A stretch of 64,000 nt of DNA from contig NZ_JACCGK010000003.1 in assembly GCF_013416325.1 (NCBI RefSeq), forward strand, positions 219,658 to 283,657. The letters run 5' to 3'. The translations under genes and the position numbers were made by a program. The notes beneath the pieces are model-generated. The model did no database searches. It saw nothing but the letters and a program-made list of their open reading frames with translations, and was not told where the DNA came from. The stretch is from Vreelandella sedimenti (lineage in GTDB: Bacteria > Pseudomonadota > Gammaproteobacteria > Pseudomonadales > Halomonadaceae). Positions 1 to 8,862 of this stretch are shown in pieces (the stretch's first letter is position 1; each line of letters opens with the position of its first letter).

Positions 1-22
1 GCAGCCAGTTTTCAGGCAAATC

Positions 23-481
23 CTAGTAGCGCGGCGGCTGGGGTGTCGCCGCCTCGTTGCCCTTCAAGCCAAAGTCTTCTGACAGCGTGCCGCCTTTACC
101 ATCCGCGTAGTCACGTGGCGTCGAAGGGGTGCTGGCGTCTGCCCTTGTCTGCTGCTCGCGCGCTGGATCAATACCCGATAGATCAAGGCTAGGCTGAATT
201 GCAGCGTCGCGAATATCCCACTCCGCGGCGTCCTCTTTCAGTTGAAGTTCAAGCTGGTTGGCTTCATCGCGGATATTGCTTAGGCGTTGATAAATGCCCG
301 TTAAATGGCTGCCCACGCTGCTCTTCATCTCGGCAATCTGGTGCTCGCGTTCGAGGAGCTTTTGGCGCATGGAAGCCGCTTCACGTTGGCTTTTGCTGAA
401 GAGGCGATAAGCAACCGCTCCAATGATCAGGCCGACGATAAAACCGATTATGGCAAACGTTAATGGTGAGCTCGCGTCCAC
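23..481 (-). CDS. zapG: ZapG/YhcB inner-membrane protein (DUF1043)
   Basis: Small membrane-anchored coiled-coil protein of the YhcB/ZapG family, which is linked to division and envelope growth. I chose the GTG at 481 (152 aa). It has AGGGAG five bases upstream, and the protein then begins almost directly with the transmembrane segment (LTFAIIGFIVGLIIGAVAYRL), as E. coli YhcB does. The ATG at 526 would add 15 residues and has no ribosome site. After the membrane segment comes a charged coiled coil (roughly residues 30-90), then a low-complexity tail that includes the family's PRDYADG motif. It is divergent from zapE, the same pairing seen in E. coli. Family call firm; start inferred. Confidence 0.88.
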   Translation of the reverse strand: MDASSPLTFAIIGFIVGLIIGAVAYRLFSKSQREAASMRQKLLEREHQIAEMKSSVGSHLTGIYQRLSNIRDEANQLELQLKEDAAEWDIRDAAIQPSLDLSGIDPAREQQTRADASTPSTPRDYADGKGGTLSEDFGLKGNEAATPQPPRY

Positions 482-691
482 AGTGTTCTCCCTGGCGCCT
501 TGAATATAATGATTTAGAGGCTGCATAAGCCAGCAGCTTAAGAATCAAACAGGCTGCCATTATAGGCGTCACTCAGCCGGTTGGGTCAATCCGCTCATGC
601 GCTTAGATGTCTCTACGGGTATAATCACAGCCTTCTCAAGGTTGCCAGTAATGTACTGGCGGCTGCCTTACATGCTGTGGGAGGCGAGTGC

Positions 692-1888
692 ATGTCATCA
701 ACAACTGCGAGTAGGGCATCGTCAAAAACGCGCCCTGCATCGCCTATAGAGCGCTATCGGGCGGACTTAGAGCGTGATGATTTTCAATATGATGCAGCGC
801 AGGAGTTGGCAGTAAAACATTTACAGCGGCTCTATGATGAGCTTATCGCTGCACCAACAACCGTTCCCAAAGCTCTGGTTGCGAATAAAGGGCTCCATAA
901 AGGGTTAAAAGCCAAGATGGCGGGTTTGATGGGCAAGAAATCCTCATCGGCTGACAAGCCTGTCTTGCCCAATATCCAAGGGCTCTATTTTTGGGGTGGG
1001 GTAGGGCGGGGCAAAACCTACTTGGTCGATACCTTTTATGAAGCCTTGCCCTTTCCCGACAAAATGCGTACCCATTTTCACCGCTTTATGCAGCGCGTCC
1101 ATAACGAGCTGACCCACTACAAAGGCGAAAAGAATCCACTGACCCTAATCGCGGGTAAGTTTGCCACTGAGGCGAGGGTTATTTGCTTTGATGAGTTTTT
1201 CGTCAAAGATATTACCGATGCGATGATTCTTGCCAACTTGCTAGAGGCGTTGTTTGAGCGCGGAGTAGTATTGGTGGCGACCTCTAATATCGTACCTGAT
1301 GATTTATATAAAGATGGCCTGCAGCGGGCGCGCTTTTTGCCGGCCATTGAGCTTGTGAATCGTCATTGTGAGGTGGTTAATGTCGATTCTGGGGTGGATT
1401 ATCGACTGCGCGCATTAGAGCGTGCGGCCATCTTCTACTCGCCGCTGGATGAAGCCGCTGAGCGCGAGCTATCGCGCAGCTTTAGGGAAATAGCCGGGCA
1501 CGAAGGCGAGTCACAGGCGTCGCTAGAGGTAAATCACCGCGTGTTGAAAACACGTCGGCTGCATGATGATGTCGCTTGGTTTGAGTTTCTTGAGCTGTGT
1601 GACGGGCCGCGCAGTCAAAATGACTATATTGAACTGGCCAGGGAGTTTCATACGGTGCTGGTTTCCAATGTGAGGCGTATGAATGCCAAGCAGGATGATC
1701 AGGCGCGCCGCTTCATCAATATGGTCGATGAGTTTTATGATCGTGGCGTCAAACTACTGATGTCCGCGGAAGCGCCGATTGAAGAGCTGTATAGCGATGG
1801 CAAGCTGACGTTCGAGTTCCAGCGGACTTTGTCGCGTCTGCAGGAGATGCAGTCCAAAGAGTACTTGGCGCTGGCACATAAGCCTTAA
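692..1888 (+). CDS. zapE: Cell division ATPase ZapE (AFG1-like)
   Basis: AFG1/ZapE family P-loop ATPase; in E. coli ZapE associates with the Z-ring and destabilises FtsZ polymers. The Walker A motif GGVGRGKT is at residues 102-109 and a Walker B-like CFDEF follows about 45 residues later. The ATG at 692 follows GGGAGGCGAG; the reading frame extends upstream to a TTG at 581 but without ribosome site support. Length is 398 aa, a little longer than E. coli (375), because of a Lys/Ser-rich insert around residues 58-90. It stands alone between zapG and the rplM promoter. Confidence 0.93.
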   Translation: MSSTTASRASSKTRPASPIERYRADLERDDFQYDAAQELAVKHLQRLYDELIAAPTTVPKALVANKGLHKGLKAKMAGLMGKKSSSADKPVLPNIQGLYFWGGVGRGKTYLVDTFYEALPFPDKMRTHFHRFMQRVHNELTHYKGEKNPLTLIAGKFATEARVICFDEFFVKDITDAMILANLLEALFERGVVLVATSNIVPDDLYKDGLQRARFLPAIELVNRHCEVVNVDSGVDYRLRALERAAIFYSPLDEAAERELSRSFREIAGHEGESQASLEVNHRVLKTRRLHDDVAWFEFLELCDGPRSQNDYIELAREFHTVLVSNVRRMNAKQDDQARRFINMVDEFYDRGVKLLMSAEAPIEELYSDGKLTFEFQRTLSRLQEMQSKEYLALAHKP

Positions 1889-1931
1889 AGCCTGACGGGG
1901 TGTCGGCTTAGTAAAAAAGTCACGATACGGC

Positions 1932-1960
1932 TTAACTTGTCAGTGGCCTTACTGTAGAAT
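1932..1960 (+). promoter_or_regulatory. Predicted sigma-70 promoter of rplM-rpsI
   Basis: A -35-like TTAACT (1932-1937), 17-base spacer and -10 TAGAAT (1955-1960). It is well placed for a message starting near 1967, about 105 bases before rplM. Matched by eye. Confidence 0.5.
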
Positions 1961-1975
1961 GCCGCCTCGCTGCAT

Positions 1976-2060
1976 GTTGCTGGGTTAAACCAGCAACCAA
2001 AAAGAATAGGGATGGTGCTTCGCCGTACAACGGTGTAAGTCACCCAATACATTTAATCTG
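1976..2060 (+). promoter_or_regulatory. Candidate L13 autoregulatory leader of rplM
   Basis: The rplM leader contains a perfect 8-bp hairpin (GTTGCTGG 1976-1983 with CCAGCAAC 1990-1997, six-base loop). It is followed by a second, imperfect pairing of GGGATGGTGCTT near 2009-2020 with AAGTCACCC near 2037-2045. E. coli rplM is repressed translationally by L13 at its leader. Assigning that role here is inference from structure and position. Confidence 0.35.
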
Positions 2061-2072
2061 GTGATTTCATCC

Positions 2073-2501
2073 ATGAAGACGTTCAGTGCTAAGCCGCAGT
2101 CCGTCCAGCGCGACTGGTATGTAGTCGACGCTACGGACAAAACGCTCGGTCGTCTGGCAACCGAGATTGCTCGCCGCCTACGTGGCAAGCATAAGCCCGA
2201 ATTTACCCCTCACGTTGATACTGGCGACTACATCGTCGTGATCAACGCAGAGAAAGTCCACGTAACTGGTAATAAGGCGAAGGCTAAAACCTATTACCGC
2301 CACACTGGTTACCCGGGCGGTCTGCGCTCTATGACATTCGACAAAATGCTTGATCATGCGCCCGAGCGTATTATTGAGTCTGCCGTTAAAGGTATGTTGC
2401 CGAAAGGTCCCTTGGGCCGTGCCATGTACACTAAGTTGAAAGTGTACGCTGGCGACGAGCATCCGCATGCTGCCCAACAGCCGCTTGAACTGAACCTCTG
2501 A
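2073..2501 (+). CDS. rplM: 50S ribosomal protein L13
   Basis: Ribosomal protein L13, an early assembler of the large subunit. The ATG at 2073 gives the standard 142 aa beginning MKTFSAK, collinear with E. coli L13 (MKTFTAK); an in-frame GTG at 2061 is disfavoured. Family signatures are clear: the DWYVVDA motif, [16 protein letters not shown], and the [11 protein letters not shown] loop followed by KLKVYAG. It is first in a two-gene operon with rpsI 13 bases downstream. Confidence 0.98.
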   Translation: MKTFSAKPQSVQRDWYVVDATDKTLGRLATEIARRLRGKHKPEFTPHVDTGDYIVVINAEKVHVTGNKAKAKTYYRHTGYPGGLRSMTFDKMLDHAPERIIESAVKGMLPKGPLGRAMYTKLKVYAGDEHPHAAQQPLELNL

Positions 2502-2514
2502 GGAAATCTTCGCC

Positions 2515-2904
2515 ATGACACAGCAGTATTACGGTACCGGGCGCCGCAAGACTTCCACCGCTCGCGTGTTTATGAAGCCGGGCTCTGGCAAAATTACTGT
2601 CAATAACCAAGACCTTGACCTCTATTTTGGTCGTGTTACCGGTCGCATGGTTGTTCGCCAGCCGCTTGAATTGACTGAAACCCTGAACCAGTTTGACATC
2701 TTCGTGACTGTCGCTGGTGGTGGTGGTTCTTCTCAAGCTGGCGCAATCCGTCACGGCATTACACGTGCCCTGATGAACTACAATGAAGACCTGCGTCCTT
2801 CGCTACGTGCCGCTGGCTACGTAACGCGTGATGCGCGTCAAGTTGAACGTAAGAAAGTCGGTCTGCGCAAAGCACGTCGTCGTCCGCAGTTCTCGAAGCG
2901 TTAA
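2515..2904 (+). CDS. rpsI: 30S ribosomal protein S9
   Basis: Ribosomal protein S9 (129 aa), whose C-terminal tail reaches the P-site tRNA. It shows [15 protein letters not shown] at the N-terminus, the [14 protein letters not shown] loop and the basic tail ending in FSKR. It has GAGGAAAT ahead of its ATG, follows rplM by 13 bases and is closed by a strong terminator, so the pair forms a complete operon. Confidence 0.98.
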   Translation: MTQQYYGTGRRKTSTARVFMKPGSGKITVNNQDLDLYFGRVTGRMVVRQPLELTETLNQFDIFVTVAGGGGSSQAGAIRHGITRALMNYNEDLRPSLRAAGYVTRDARQVERKKVGLRKARRRPQFSKR

Positions 2905-2923
2905 TTTTTACGCTATGCGGCAA

Positions 2924-2954
2924 AACGCCCAGGTCATCGACCTGGGCGTTTTTT
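2924..2954 (+). terminator. Intrinsic terminator after rpsI
   Basis: A perfect 12-bp stem (2924-2935 with 2939-2950, 3-base loop) runs into a T-rich tract. It ends the rplM-rpsI transcript. Confidence 0.9.
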
Positions 2955-3010
2955 ATTGGAATATCAAAAAATTATATTGCTCGTACCACTATGGTCACGA
3001 GCGGTTGTTC

Positions 3011-3039
3011 TTGTGCACAGCGCTTTGTTTTTTTACCAT
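3011..3039 (+). promoter_or_regulatory. Candidate promoter of petABC
   Basis: TTGTGC (3011-3016), a 17-base spacer and TACCAT (3034-3039), each matching consensus at 4 of 6 positions. It lies between the rpsI terminator and petA; the leader would be about 66 bases. Confidence 0.3.
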
Positions 3040-3112
3040 AGAGCGTAATTAATATTCGTCGCCGCAAGACGCCTTTGCGGCGGAACGGGTAAGCTGATGG
3101 GAGAAACCTGAA

Positions 3113-3712
3113 ATGGCAGATAACGGCGTAAACAAAGGCCGACGCCGTTTCCTCGTAGGCGCCACCTCCGTTGTGGGTGCGGTAGGTGCTGTCGGGGTAG
3201 CGGTCCCCTTTGTGGCTTCTTGGCAGCCTAGTGCCAAAGCAAGAGCGGCGGGTGCTCCCGTTCAAGCAGATATTTCCAAGCTTGAGCCTGGGCAGCGTAT
3301 GACCGTTGAGTGGCGTGGTCGGCCAATATGGATCATTAATCGCACGCCGGAAATGATCGAGCGCACTGAGTCGCTGAGCGGTGAGCAATTGGCCGATCCG
3401 GATTCGGAAGAGCCACAGCAGCCCGCTTATATTGAGGGTGGATTGCGCTCTATCAAGCCCGAGATTGGGGTGCTGATCGGTATTTGCACTCACCTAGGCT
3501 GTTCGCCGTTATTCCGGCCTGAACCCGACGCAGAGGGCGTAGGCGTTGATAACTGGCCGGGTGGTTTCTTCTGTCCATGCCACGGTTCTCGCTTTGATTT
3601 GGCAGGTCGCGTATTTAACAACGTTCCCGCGCCGACCAATCTTGAGGTTCCACCCTACCGCTTTGAGAATGACGATATCATCATCGTCGGCGAAGATGAG
3701 GAGACTGCCTAA
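3113..3712 (+). CDS. petA: Ubiquinol-cytochrome c reductase, Rieske iron-sulfur subunit
   Basis: Rieske 2Fe-2S subunit of the cytochrome bc1 complex; it carries electrons from quinol at the Qo site to cytochrome c1. The N-terminus has a twin-arginine-type signal anchor (GRRRFLVGA near residue 10, then a hydrophobic segment to about 36), as expected for a cofactor-loaded periplasmic domain. Cluster ligands are in CTHLGC (C125, H127, C130) and CPCHGS (C154, C156, H157). The ATG at 3113 follows GGGAGAAA. Its stop overlaps the petB start (TAATG), consistent with translational coupling in petABC. Confidence 0.97.
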   Translation: MADNGVNKGRRRFLVGATSVVGAVGAVGVAVPFVASWQPSAKARAAGAPVQADISKLEPGQRMTVEWRGRPIWIINRTPEMIERTESLSGEQLADPDSEEPQQPAYIEGGLRSIKPEIGVLIGICTHLGCSPLFRPEPDAEGVGVDNWPGGFFCPCHGSRFDLAGRVFNNVPAPTNLEVPPYRFENDDIIIVGEDEETA

Positions 3713-4971
3713 TGGGTAATCCGAATAAAGCCAAGGCGGAAAAAGGCCTCATGCGTTGGGTGGATGATCGCTTCCCTGCTACTCAGATGTGGCAAGAGCA
3801 CCTCTCCAAATATTACGCGCCGAAAAACTTCAATTTCTGGTACTTCTTTGGCTCATTAGCGCTGCTGGCGCTGGTCAACCAAATCCTCACCGGGGTTTGG
3901 TTGACCATGAGTTTTAATCCCTCAGCTGAAGGTGCCTTCGATTCCGTCGAATACATCATGCGTGATGTGGAGTGGGGGTGGTTGATTCGCTATATGCACA
4001 CCACTGGGGCCTCCGCCTTCTTCCTCGTTGTCTATCTGCATATGTTCCGTGGCCTTTTGTACGGTTCCTATAAAGCCCCGCGCGAGTTAGTGTGGGTCTT
4101 CGGCATGACTATTTACCTGGTGCTAATGGCGGAAGCCTTTATGGGGTATCTGCTGCCGTGGGGGCAAATGTCCTACTGGGGCGCGCAGGTGATTATCTCG
4201 CTGTTCTCAGCGATTCCGGCGATCGGCCCTGACCTGGCACAGTGGGTGCGTGGTGACTTCCTGATTTCAGGCATTACCCTAAACCGCTTCTTTGCGCTGC
4301 ATGTGGTTGCGCTGCCAATCGTTATTCTGGCACTGGTTGTGCTGCACATCATTGCTTTGCATGAAGTGGGTTCGAACAACCCGGACGGCATTGACATCAA
4401 GCAGAAGAAGGATGAGGCCGGTGTGCCGCTGGATGGGATTCCGTTCCACCCCTACTACACGGTGAAAGACCTTGTCGGTGTGGCGGTGTTCCTGTTCGTT
4501 TTCTGCGTAGTGGTGTTCTACTTCCCCGAAGGCGGTGGCTACTTCATTGAGCGGCCTAACTTTGATCAGGCGAACCCGCTGCAGACACCCGATCACATTG
4601 CCCCCGTTTGGTATATGACACCGTTCTACGCCATTCTCCGTGCCATAACTTTCTCGGTATTTGGTTTAGACGCCAAGTTCCTAGGGGTTATATTTATGGG
4701 CGCGGCGATTGCAATACTATTTGTTCTGCCCTGGCTGGATCGTAGCCCCGTGCGCTCTATGCGTTACAAAGGCTGGATGTCGAAAGTCATGCTGACACTG
4801 TTTGCTATCAGTTTTGTCATCCTGGGTGTTTTAGGTGTGTTGCCATCGACAGAGGGCAGAACGCTGCTAGCCCAGGCGTGCACCGTGATCTATTTCGCCT
4901 TCTTTGTCTTGATGCCGTTCTACACCAAGCTGGAGAAGACTAAACCCGTTCCGGAAAGGGTGACTGGCTAA
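3712..4971 (+). CDS. petB: Cytochrome b of the bc1 complex
   Basis: Membrane subunit (419 aa) that holds both b hemes and the Qo and Qi quinone sites. Visible are the heme-ligand histidine helices (RYMHTTGASAFF with LHMFRGL; FFALHVVALP with LVVLHIIALHEVG), the LPWGQMSYWG motif and the Qo-site PDH. Several hydrophobic helices continue to the C-terminus. Starts and stops overlap both neighbours as TAATG, so stoichiometric coupled translation of the complex is likely. Confidence 0.97.
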   Translation: MGNPNKAKAEKGLMRWVDDRFPATQMWQEHLSKYYAPKNFNFWYFFGSLALLALVNQILTGVWLTMSFNPSAEGAFDSVEYIMRDVEWGWLIRYMHTTGASAFFLVVYLHMFRGLLYGSYKAPRELVWVFGMTIYLVLMAEAFMGYLLPWGQMSYWGAQVIISLFSAIPAIGPDLAQWVRGDFLISGITLNRFFALHVVALPIVILALVVLHIIALHEVGSNNPDGIDIKQKKDEAGVPLDGIPFHPYYTVKDLVGVAVFLFVFCVVVFYFPEGGGYFIERPNFDQANPLQTPDHIAPVWYMTPFYAILRAITFSVFGLDAKFLGVIFMGAAIAILFVLPWLDRSPVRSMRYKGWMSKVMLTLFAISFVILGVLGVLPSTEGRTLLAQACTVIYFAFFVLMPFYTKLEKTKPVPERVTG

Positions 4972-5738
4972 TGAAAAAGTATCTATTTGGACTCCTTTTC
5001 GCCTTAGTGCCAGTAACCGCGATGGCTGCAGGGGGTACAAGTGTGCCTCACTCGATGGATCCTGATCTGCACGATCAGGCCTCATTGCAAAATGGCATGA
5101 AGCTCTATGTTAACTACTGCATGGGCTGTCACTCGCTTAACTATCAACGCTTTTCGCGAGCGGCAGATGACTTGGGGATGCCTCAGGATTTGGTTGAAGA
5201 GAATCTGATTTTCTCGTCAGATTTGGCTTACAACGATCAAATGCATAACGCCATGAACAGCGGTGATGCGGAGGGTTGGTTTGGTGCGCCGCCGCCCGAC
5301 CTGTCGCTCAAGACGCGTGTGCGTGGAACCGATTGGATTTACTCTTATTTGCTCGGTTTCTACAAAGATCCTAGCCGTCCCACGGGCGTTAACAATACGG
5401 TGTTTGACCTAGTGGCAATGCCGAACGTGTTAGAGCCTCTGCAGGGCGTGCAAGAGCTGGTATGTGCTGAAACTGATCACCCGGTAGAAGGGCAGGAACC
5501 GGATGCGTTATCGGGCAAGTATCAGTCTTGTGACGTGCTGCAAGTGACTGAGCCGGGGGAGCTCGAGCCTGCGGAATTTGAGGAGGCGATGTATGATCTT
5601 ACTAACTTCCTGGCTTATGTAGGTGAGCCCTCCAAGCTTCAAGCACAGGCGCTGGGGCCCAAAGTACTGATCTTTATTTTTATTTTTGGTGTGATTGCTT
5701 ACCTGCTCAAGCGCGAGTACTGGCGAGATATCCACTAA
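4971..5738 (+). CDS. petC: Cytochrome c1
   Basis: Periplasmic c-type heme subunit of bc1, which passes electrons to soluble cytochrome c. It has a Sec signal (KKYLFGLLFALVPVTAMA), the heme site CMGCH at residues 50-54, a MPNVLEPLQG region carrying the distal ligand, and a C-terminal anchor (VLIFIFIFGVIAYLL) followed by the cytoplasmic KREYWRDIH tail. At 255 aa it is close to the usual proteobacterial length. Last gene of petABC, followed by a terminator hairpin. Confidence 0.97.
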   Translation: MKKYLFGLLFALVPVTAMAAGGTSVPHSMDPDLHDQASLQNGMKLYVNYCMGCHSLNYQRFSRAADDLGMPQDLVEENLIFSSDLAYNDQMHNAMNSGDAEGWFGAPPPDLSLKTRVRGTDWIYSYLLGFYKDPSRPTGVNNTVFDLVAMPNVLEPLQGVQELVCAETDHPVEGQEPDALSGKYQSCDVLQVTEPGELEPAEFEEAMYDLTNFLAYVGEPSKLQAQALGPKVLIFIFIFGVIAYLLKREYWRDIH

Positions 5739-5762
5739 TTAGCAGTAGCTGATGGTCAGTGG

Positions 5763-5790
5763 GGCGCACGGCGTAAGTCGTGCGCCTTTT
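5763..5790 (+). terminator. Terminator after petABC
   Basis: Perfect 8-bp stem GGCGCACG/CGTGCGCC with an 8-base loop and four Ts. Confidence 0.75.
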
Positions 5791-5848
5791 GCTTGTCAGC
5801 ATGGCAGTAAAGCAAAGCAAGCTGGCTTCCCCTAAGGTAGCGCTGGCG

Positions 5849-5857
5849 TGTTATTAT
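5849..5857 (+). promoter_or_regulatory. Candidate extended -10 promoter of sspAB
   Basis: TGT followed by TATTAT (5852-5857) is an extended -10 with no clear -35. It is 31 bases upstream of the sspA start. Confidence 0.35.
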
Positions 5858-5887
5858 CCAAGATTGTTTTGATGTGAGGATGCTTTC

Positions 5888-6514
5888 ATGGGTGTTGTGG
5901 CCAAGCGGTCGTCGATGATCTTTTACTCAGGCAGTGATGATCATTTCAGTCATCGTGTGCGCATTGTGCTGGCCGAGAAGGGGGTTGCCGTCGATATCGT
6001 CGATGTGCTCGACGAAAAACCACCGGAAGAGCTGGCAGACCTCAATCCGTACAACAGCGTACCGACGCTGTTAGATCGTGACTTGGTGCTGTATGAGTCC
6101 AAAGTCATGATGGAGTACCTGGATGAGCGTTTCCCGCATCCTCCGCTATTGCCTGTTTATCCAGTAGCGCGTGCGCAAAGCCGCCTATGGATGCACCGCA
6201 TTGAGCGCGAGTGGTGCCCAATGGTCGACCTGATTCGCAGTGGTGGAAAGAAAGAGGCAGATAAAGCGCGTAAAGAGTTGCGTGAAAGCCTGATTGGCAT
6301 ATCGCCAATTTTCGAGGATATGCCTTACTTCATGAGCGAAGAGTTTACGCTGGTGGATTGTTGTTTAGCGCCTGTATTGTGGCGTTTGCCGGAACTCAAT
6401 ATCGAATTGCCCGAGAAGCAGGTTAAGCCGCTGCTGTCCTACATGTCGCGAGTATTCGAGCGTGAAGCGTTTAAGGCATCTTTAAGTGAGCGTGAAAAAG
6501 AGATGCGCGCTTGA
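5888..6514 (+). CDS. sspA: Stringent starvation protein A
   Basis: RNA polymerase-associated regulator with a glutathione S-transferase fold and no expected GST activity. The N-terminal thioredoxin-like half carries [17 protein letters not shown] and [19 protein letters not shown]; the helical half carries [21 protein letters not shown]. Length is 208 aa (E. coli 213). In E. coli it acts in stationary phase and acid tolerance. It is followed by sspB, the conserved pair. Confidence 0.95.
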   Translation: MGVVAKRSSMIFYSGSDDHFSHRVRIVLAEKGVAVDIVDVLDEKPPEELADLNPYNSVPTLLDRDLVLYESKVMMEYLDERFPHPPLLPVYPVARAQSRLWMHRIEREWCPMVDLIRSGGKKEADKARKELRESLIGISPIFEDMPYFMSEEFTLVDCCLAPVLWRLPELNIELPEKQVKPLLSYMSRVFEREAFKASLSEREKEMRA

Positions 6515-6522
6515 ATTCATTT

Positions 6523-6560
6523 GGCTCCTTTGTGCTTGATAAGGGCAGGGAGCCTTTCTT
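6523..6560 (+). terminator. Weak hairpin between sspA and sspB
   Basis: GGCTCC (6523-6528) pairs with GGAGCC (6549-6554), followed by TTTCTT. The stem is short and the loop long, so any termination is probably partial. Confidence 0.3.
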
Positions 6561-6580
6561 GTAAGGAGGAGGGAGTCTAG

Positions 6581-7087
6581 ATGAAATCGAGTCGCCCCTA
6601 TCTCGCCCGAGCACTCTATGAGTGGTTGTTGGATAATGAGCTAACGCCTTACCTGGTGGTTGATGCTACCTTGCCTGGCGTTGAGGTGCCCCGCCAGTTT
6701 GTTCAAAACGGTCAGATCGTTTTGAACGTGGCGCCGACTGCAGTGCGTGATCTTTTTATGGAGAATCAGGCGATAGGCTTTAATGCGCGCTTTGGCGGGC
6801 AGCCTATGCAGGTAATGATCCCGACTCCGGCCTTAATCGCTATTTACGCCCGTGAGAACGGTGCAGGTATGGTCTTTGGTCATGAGCCTGAGCTAGGCGA
6901 TGGAACCGACTCTTTTGGACCTAGTGAGGACGAAGAGAAGCCCTCTAGTAAGCCTGAGCTGTCGATCACAGAGCCCGTTTCTGAAAAGAGTGACAGTGAC
7001 TCAACGGCGTCAGCGGATACGTCTGAAAAAGAGTCTCAAGCTAAGAGTAAGGCGAAGAAAAAACCAACCCTGCGGGTTGTTAAATAA
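6581..7087 (+). CDS. sspB: ClpXP specificity-enhancing factor SspB
   Basis: Adaptor that captures ssrA-tagged proteins and delivers them to ClpXP. The folded domain (residues 1 to about 110) has the family pattern SSRPYLARALYEW and PRQFVQNGQIVLNVAP. A long acidic, Ser/Glu/Lys-rich linker leads to the C-terminal ClpX-binding tail LRVVK, identical to the E. coli XB motif. Very strong ribosome site (AAGGAGGAGGG) ahead of the ATG. At 168 aa it matches E. coli (165). Confidence 0.96.
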   Translation: MKSSRPYLARALYEWLLDNELTPYLVVDATLPGVEVPRQFVQNGQIVLNVAPTAVRDLFMENQAIGFNARFGGQPMQVMIPTPALIAIYARENGAGMVFGHEPELGDGTDSFGPSEDEEKPSSKPELSITEPVSEKSDSDSTASADTSEKESQAKSKAKKKPTLRVVK

Positions 7088-7106
7088 CATCCTGGGGTGT
7101 GCCGTC

Positions 7107-7145
7107 CACAAAAAAGCCTCGCTTAATAAGCGAGGCTTTTTTGTG
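7107..7145. terminator. Bidirectional terminator between sspB and dolP
   Basis: Long perfect inverted repeat around GCCTCGCTTA/TAAGCGAGGC, flanked by six As on the left and six Ts on the right. It can stop transcription from sspAB and from the opposing dolP cluster. Confidence 0.9.
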
Positions 7146-7175
7146 GCTGCTAAAACGCAATGGGAAAATAGCGGC

Positions 7176-7748
7176 TTAGTCTAGGTAATCAAATACTTTT
7201 ACGATTCGTTGTACACCACCAACCGAGGAAGCGGCATTGACGATACGGTCAGCCTCTTCCCGGGTCACGCGGCCCATCAGATATACGCTGGCATTTTCGG
7301 TGGTGACTTTGATTTTTGAAGAGTCGATGCGGTCGTTGGTTGCCAGGTGGCTGACAACATTCGTGGTGAGCCATGTGTCGGTCAGGCGCTGGCTGGCCGG
7401 TAGGCGAGCGGCGATGGTGAGTTCGTTGTGGACGTCAGTAACGCCGCGTAGATTGCTGGTAACTTCACCCGCCATATCGCGAAGCTCTTCACTGGGGACT
7501 TGGCCCACCAGAAGCACAACGCCGTTATAACTGTGGGCACGAATGCGGGCATCGCCTAGCCGGGCGTCGGCACGCTTTAACGCGTCATCAACTTCACGCT
7601 CAATGGTGGTATCGATGGCTTCAACATCGTCGCTACGCTGAGCATAGTTGGACTGATTGGAGGCTGAGTTATTAGCACAGCCGGTAATGAAGAGTGTCGC
7701 GCAAAGCGCAACGGCCATGAAGCCGCGGGGGGAGAGGCGTTGGGTCAT
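7176..7748 (-). CDS. dolP: BON-domain outer-membrane lipoprotein DolP (YraP)
   Basis: Lipoprotein with two BON domains; E. coli DolP binds anionic phospholipids, localises to division sites and supports outer-membrane integrity. The signal peptide ends at the lipobox LFITGC with lipidated Cys24. BON1 spans roughly residues 45-115 and BON2 115-190, each with the Gly-Val-containing motif (NGVVLLVG; ASVYLMGRV). Strong AAAGGAG upstream. Last gene of lpoA-yraN-diaA-dolP, as in E. coli. Confidence 0.93.
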   Translation of the reverse strand: MTQRLSPRGFMAVALCATLFITGCANNSASNQSNYAQRSDDVEAIDTTIEREVDDALKRADARLGDARIRAHSYNGVVLLVGQVPSEELRDMAGEVTSNLRGVTDVHNELTIAARLPASQRLTDTWLTTNVVSHLATNDRIDSSKIKVTTENASVYLMGRVTREEADRIVNAASSVGGVQRIVKVFDYLD

Positions 7749-7812
7749 CGTATGACTCCTTTGATGCTAGCAGTTAAAGACATCGTGGTTGTTAACACAG
7801 TATAAATGGCGA

Positions 7813-8454
<642 letters not shown>

Positions 8455-8490
8455 TTAAAGCCAGTTTATAAAAACAGCTTAAAAAAGCAG

Positions 8491-8862
8491 TCAAAAGGCA
8501 TCAAAGGCAGCTTTTACCCAGTGAAACTCAAGGTTGGGCGGCTTGCCCGTTATGGCCAGGATATCAAAGCGGCAGGGTGAAGAAAGCCCGCCGCGGGCGA
8601 TATAGAGCCGTGCCGCACGCACTAGGCGTTGCTGCTTCTGGTAAGTGATCGTTTCCAGCGGATGCCCGTAGCGCGTCGTCGTGCGGTGTTTGACCTCGAT
8701 AAAAACGAGAATATCGCCATCGCGCATTACCAAGTCAAGCTCACCTCCTTTCACGTAATGATTCTGCGTGACAAGGGTGAGCCCCTGTTGGCGCAGCCAT
8801 TGAGCGGCAAGCTGCTCAATGGCTGCGCCGCGGGCGCGGGCGGTGTGAGCGTTAGTCGTCAC
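8491..8862 (-). CDS. yraN: YraN family (UPF0102) nuclease-fold protein
   Basis: 123-aa member of UPF0102/YraN, which has a restriction-endonuclease-like fold; its role is unsettled. The motif GGELDLVMRDGDILVFIEVKHR matches the usual D...E-x-K arrangement. It overlaps the end of lpoA by 11 bases, consistent with coupling. The 87 bases between it and diaA are AT-rich, with three imperfect copies of a CTTTAAAAA-like motif. Confidence 0.9.
   Translation of the reverse strand: MTTNAHTARARGAAIEQLAAQWLRQQGLTLVTQNHYVKGGELDLVMRDGDILVFIEVKHRTTTRYGHPLETITYQKQQRLVRAARLYIARGGLSSPCRFDILAITGKPPNLEFHWVKAAFDAF

Noticed and set aside
2828-3052. 74-codon ORF overlapping the end of rpsI
   Set aside because: Out of frame with rpsI and runs through the terminator; no family match.
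7745-7783. 12-codon minus-strand ORF ending in an ATGA overlap with dolP
   Set aside because: Only one end is anchored, it begins 30 bases after diaA, and dolP has a strong AAAGGAG; likely chance.
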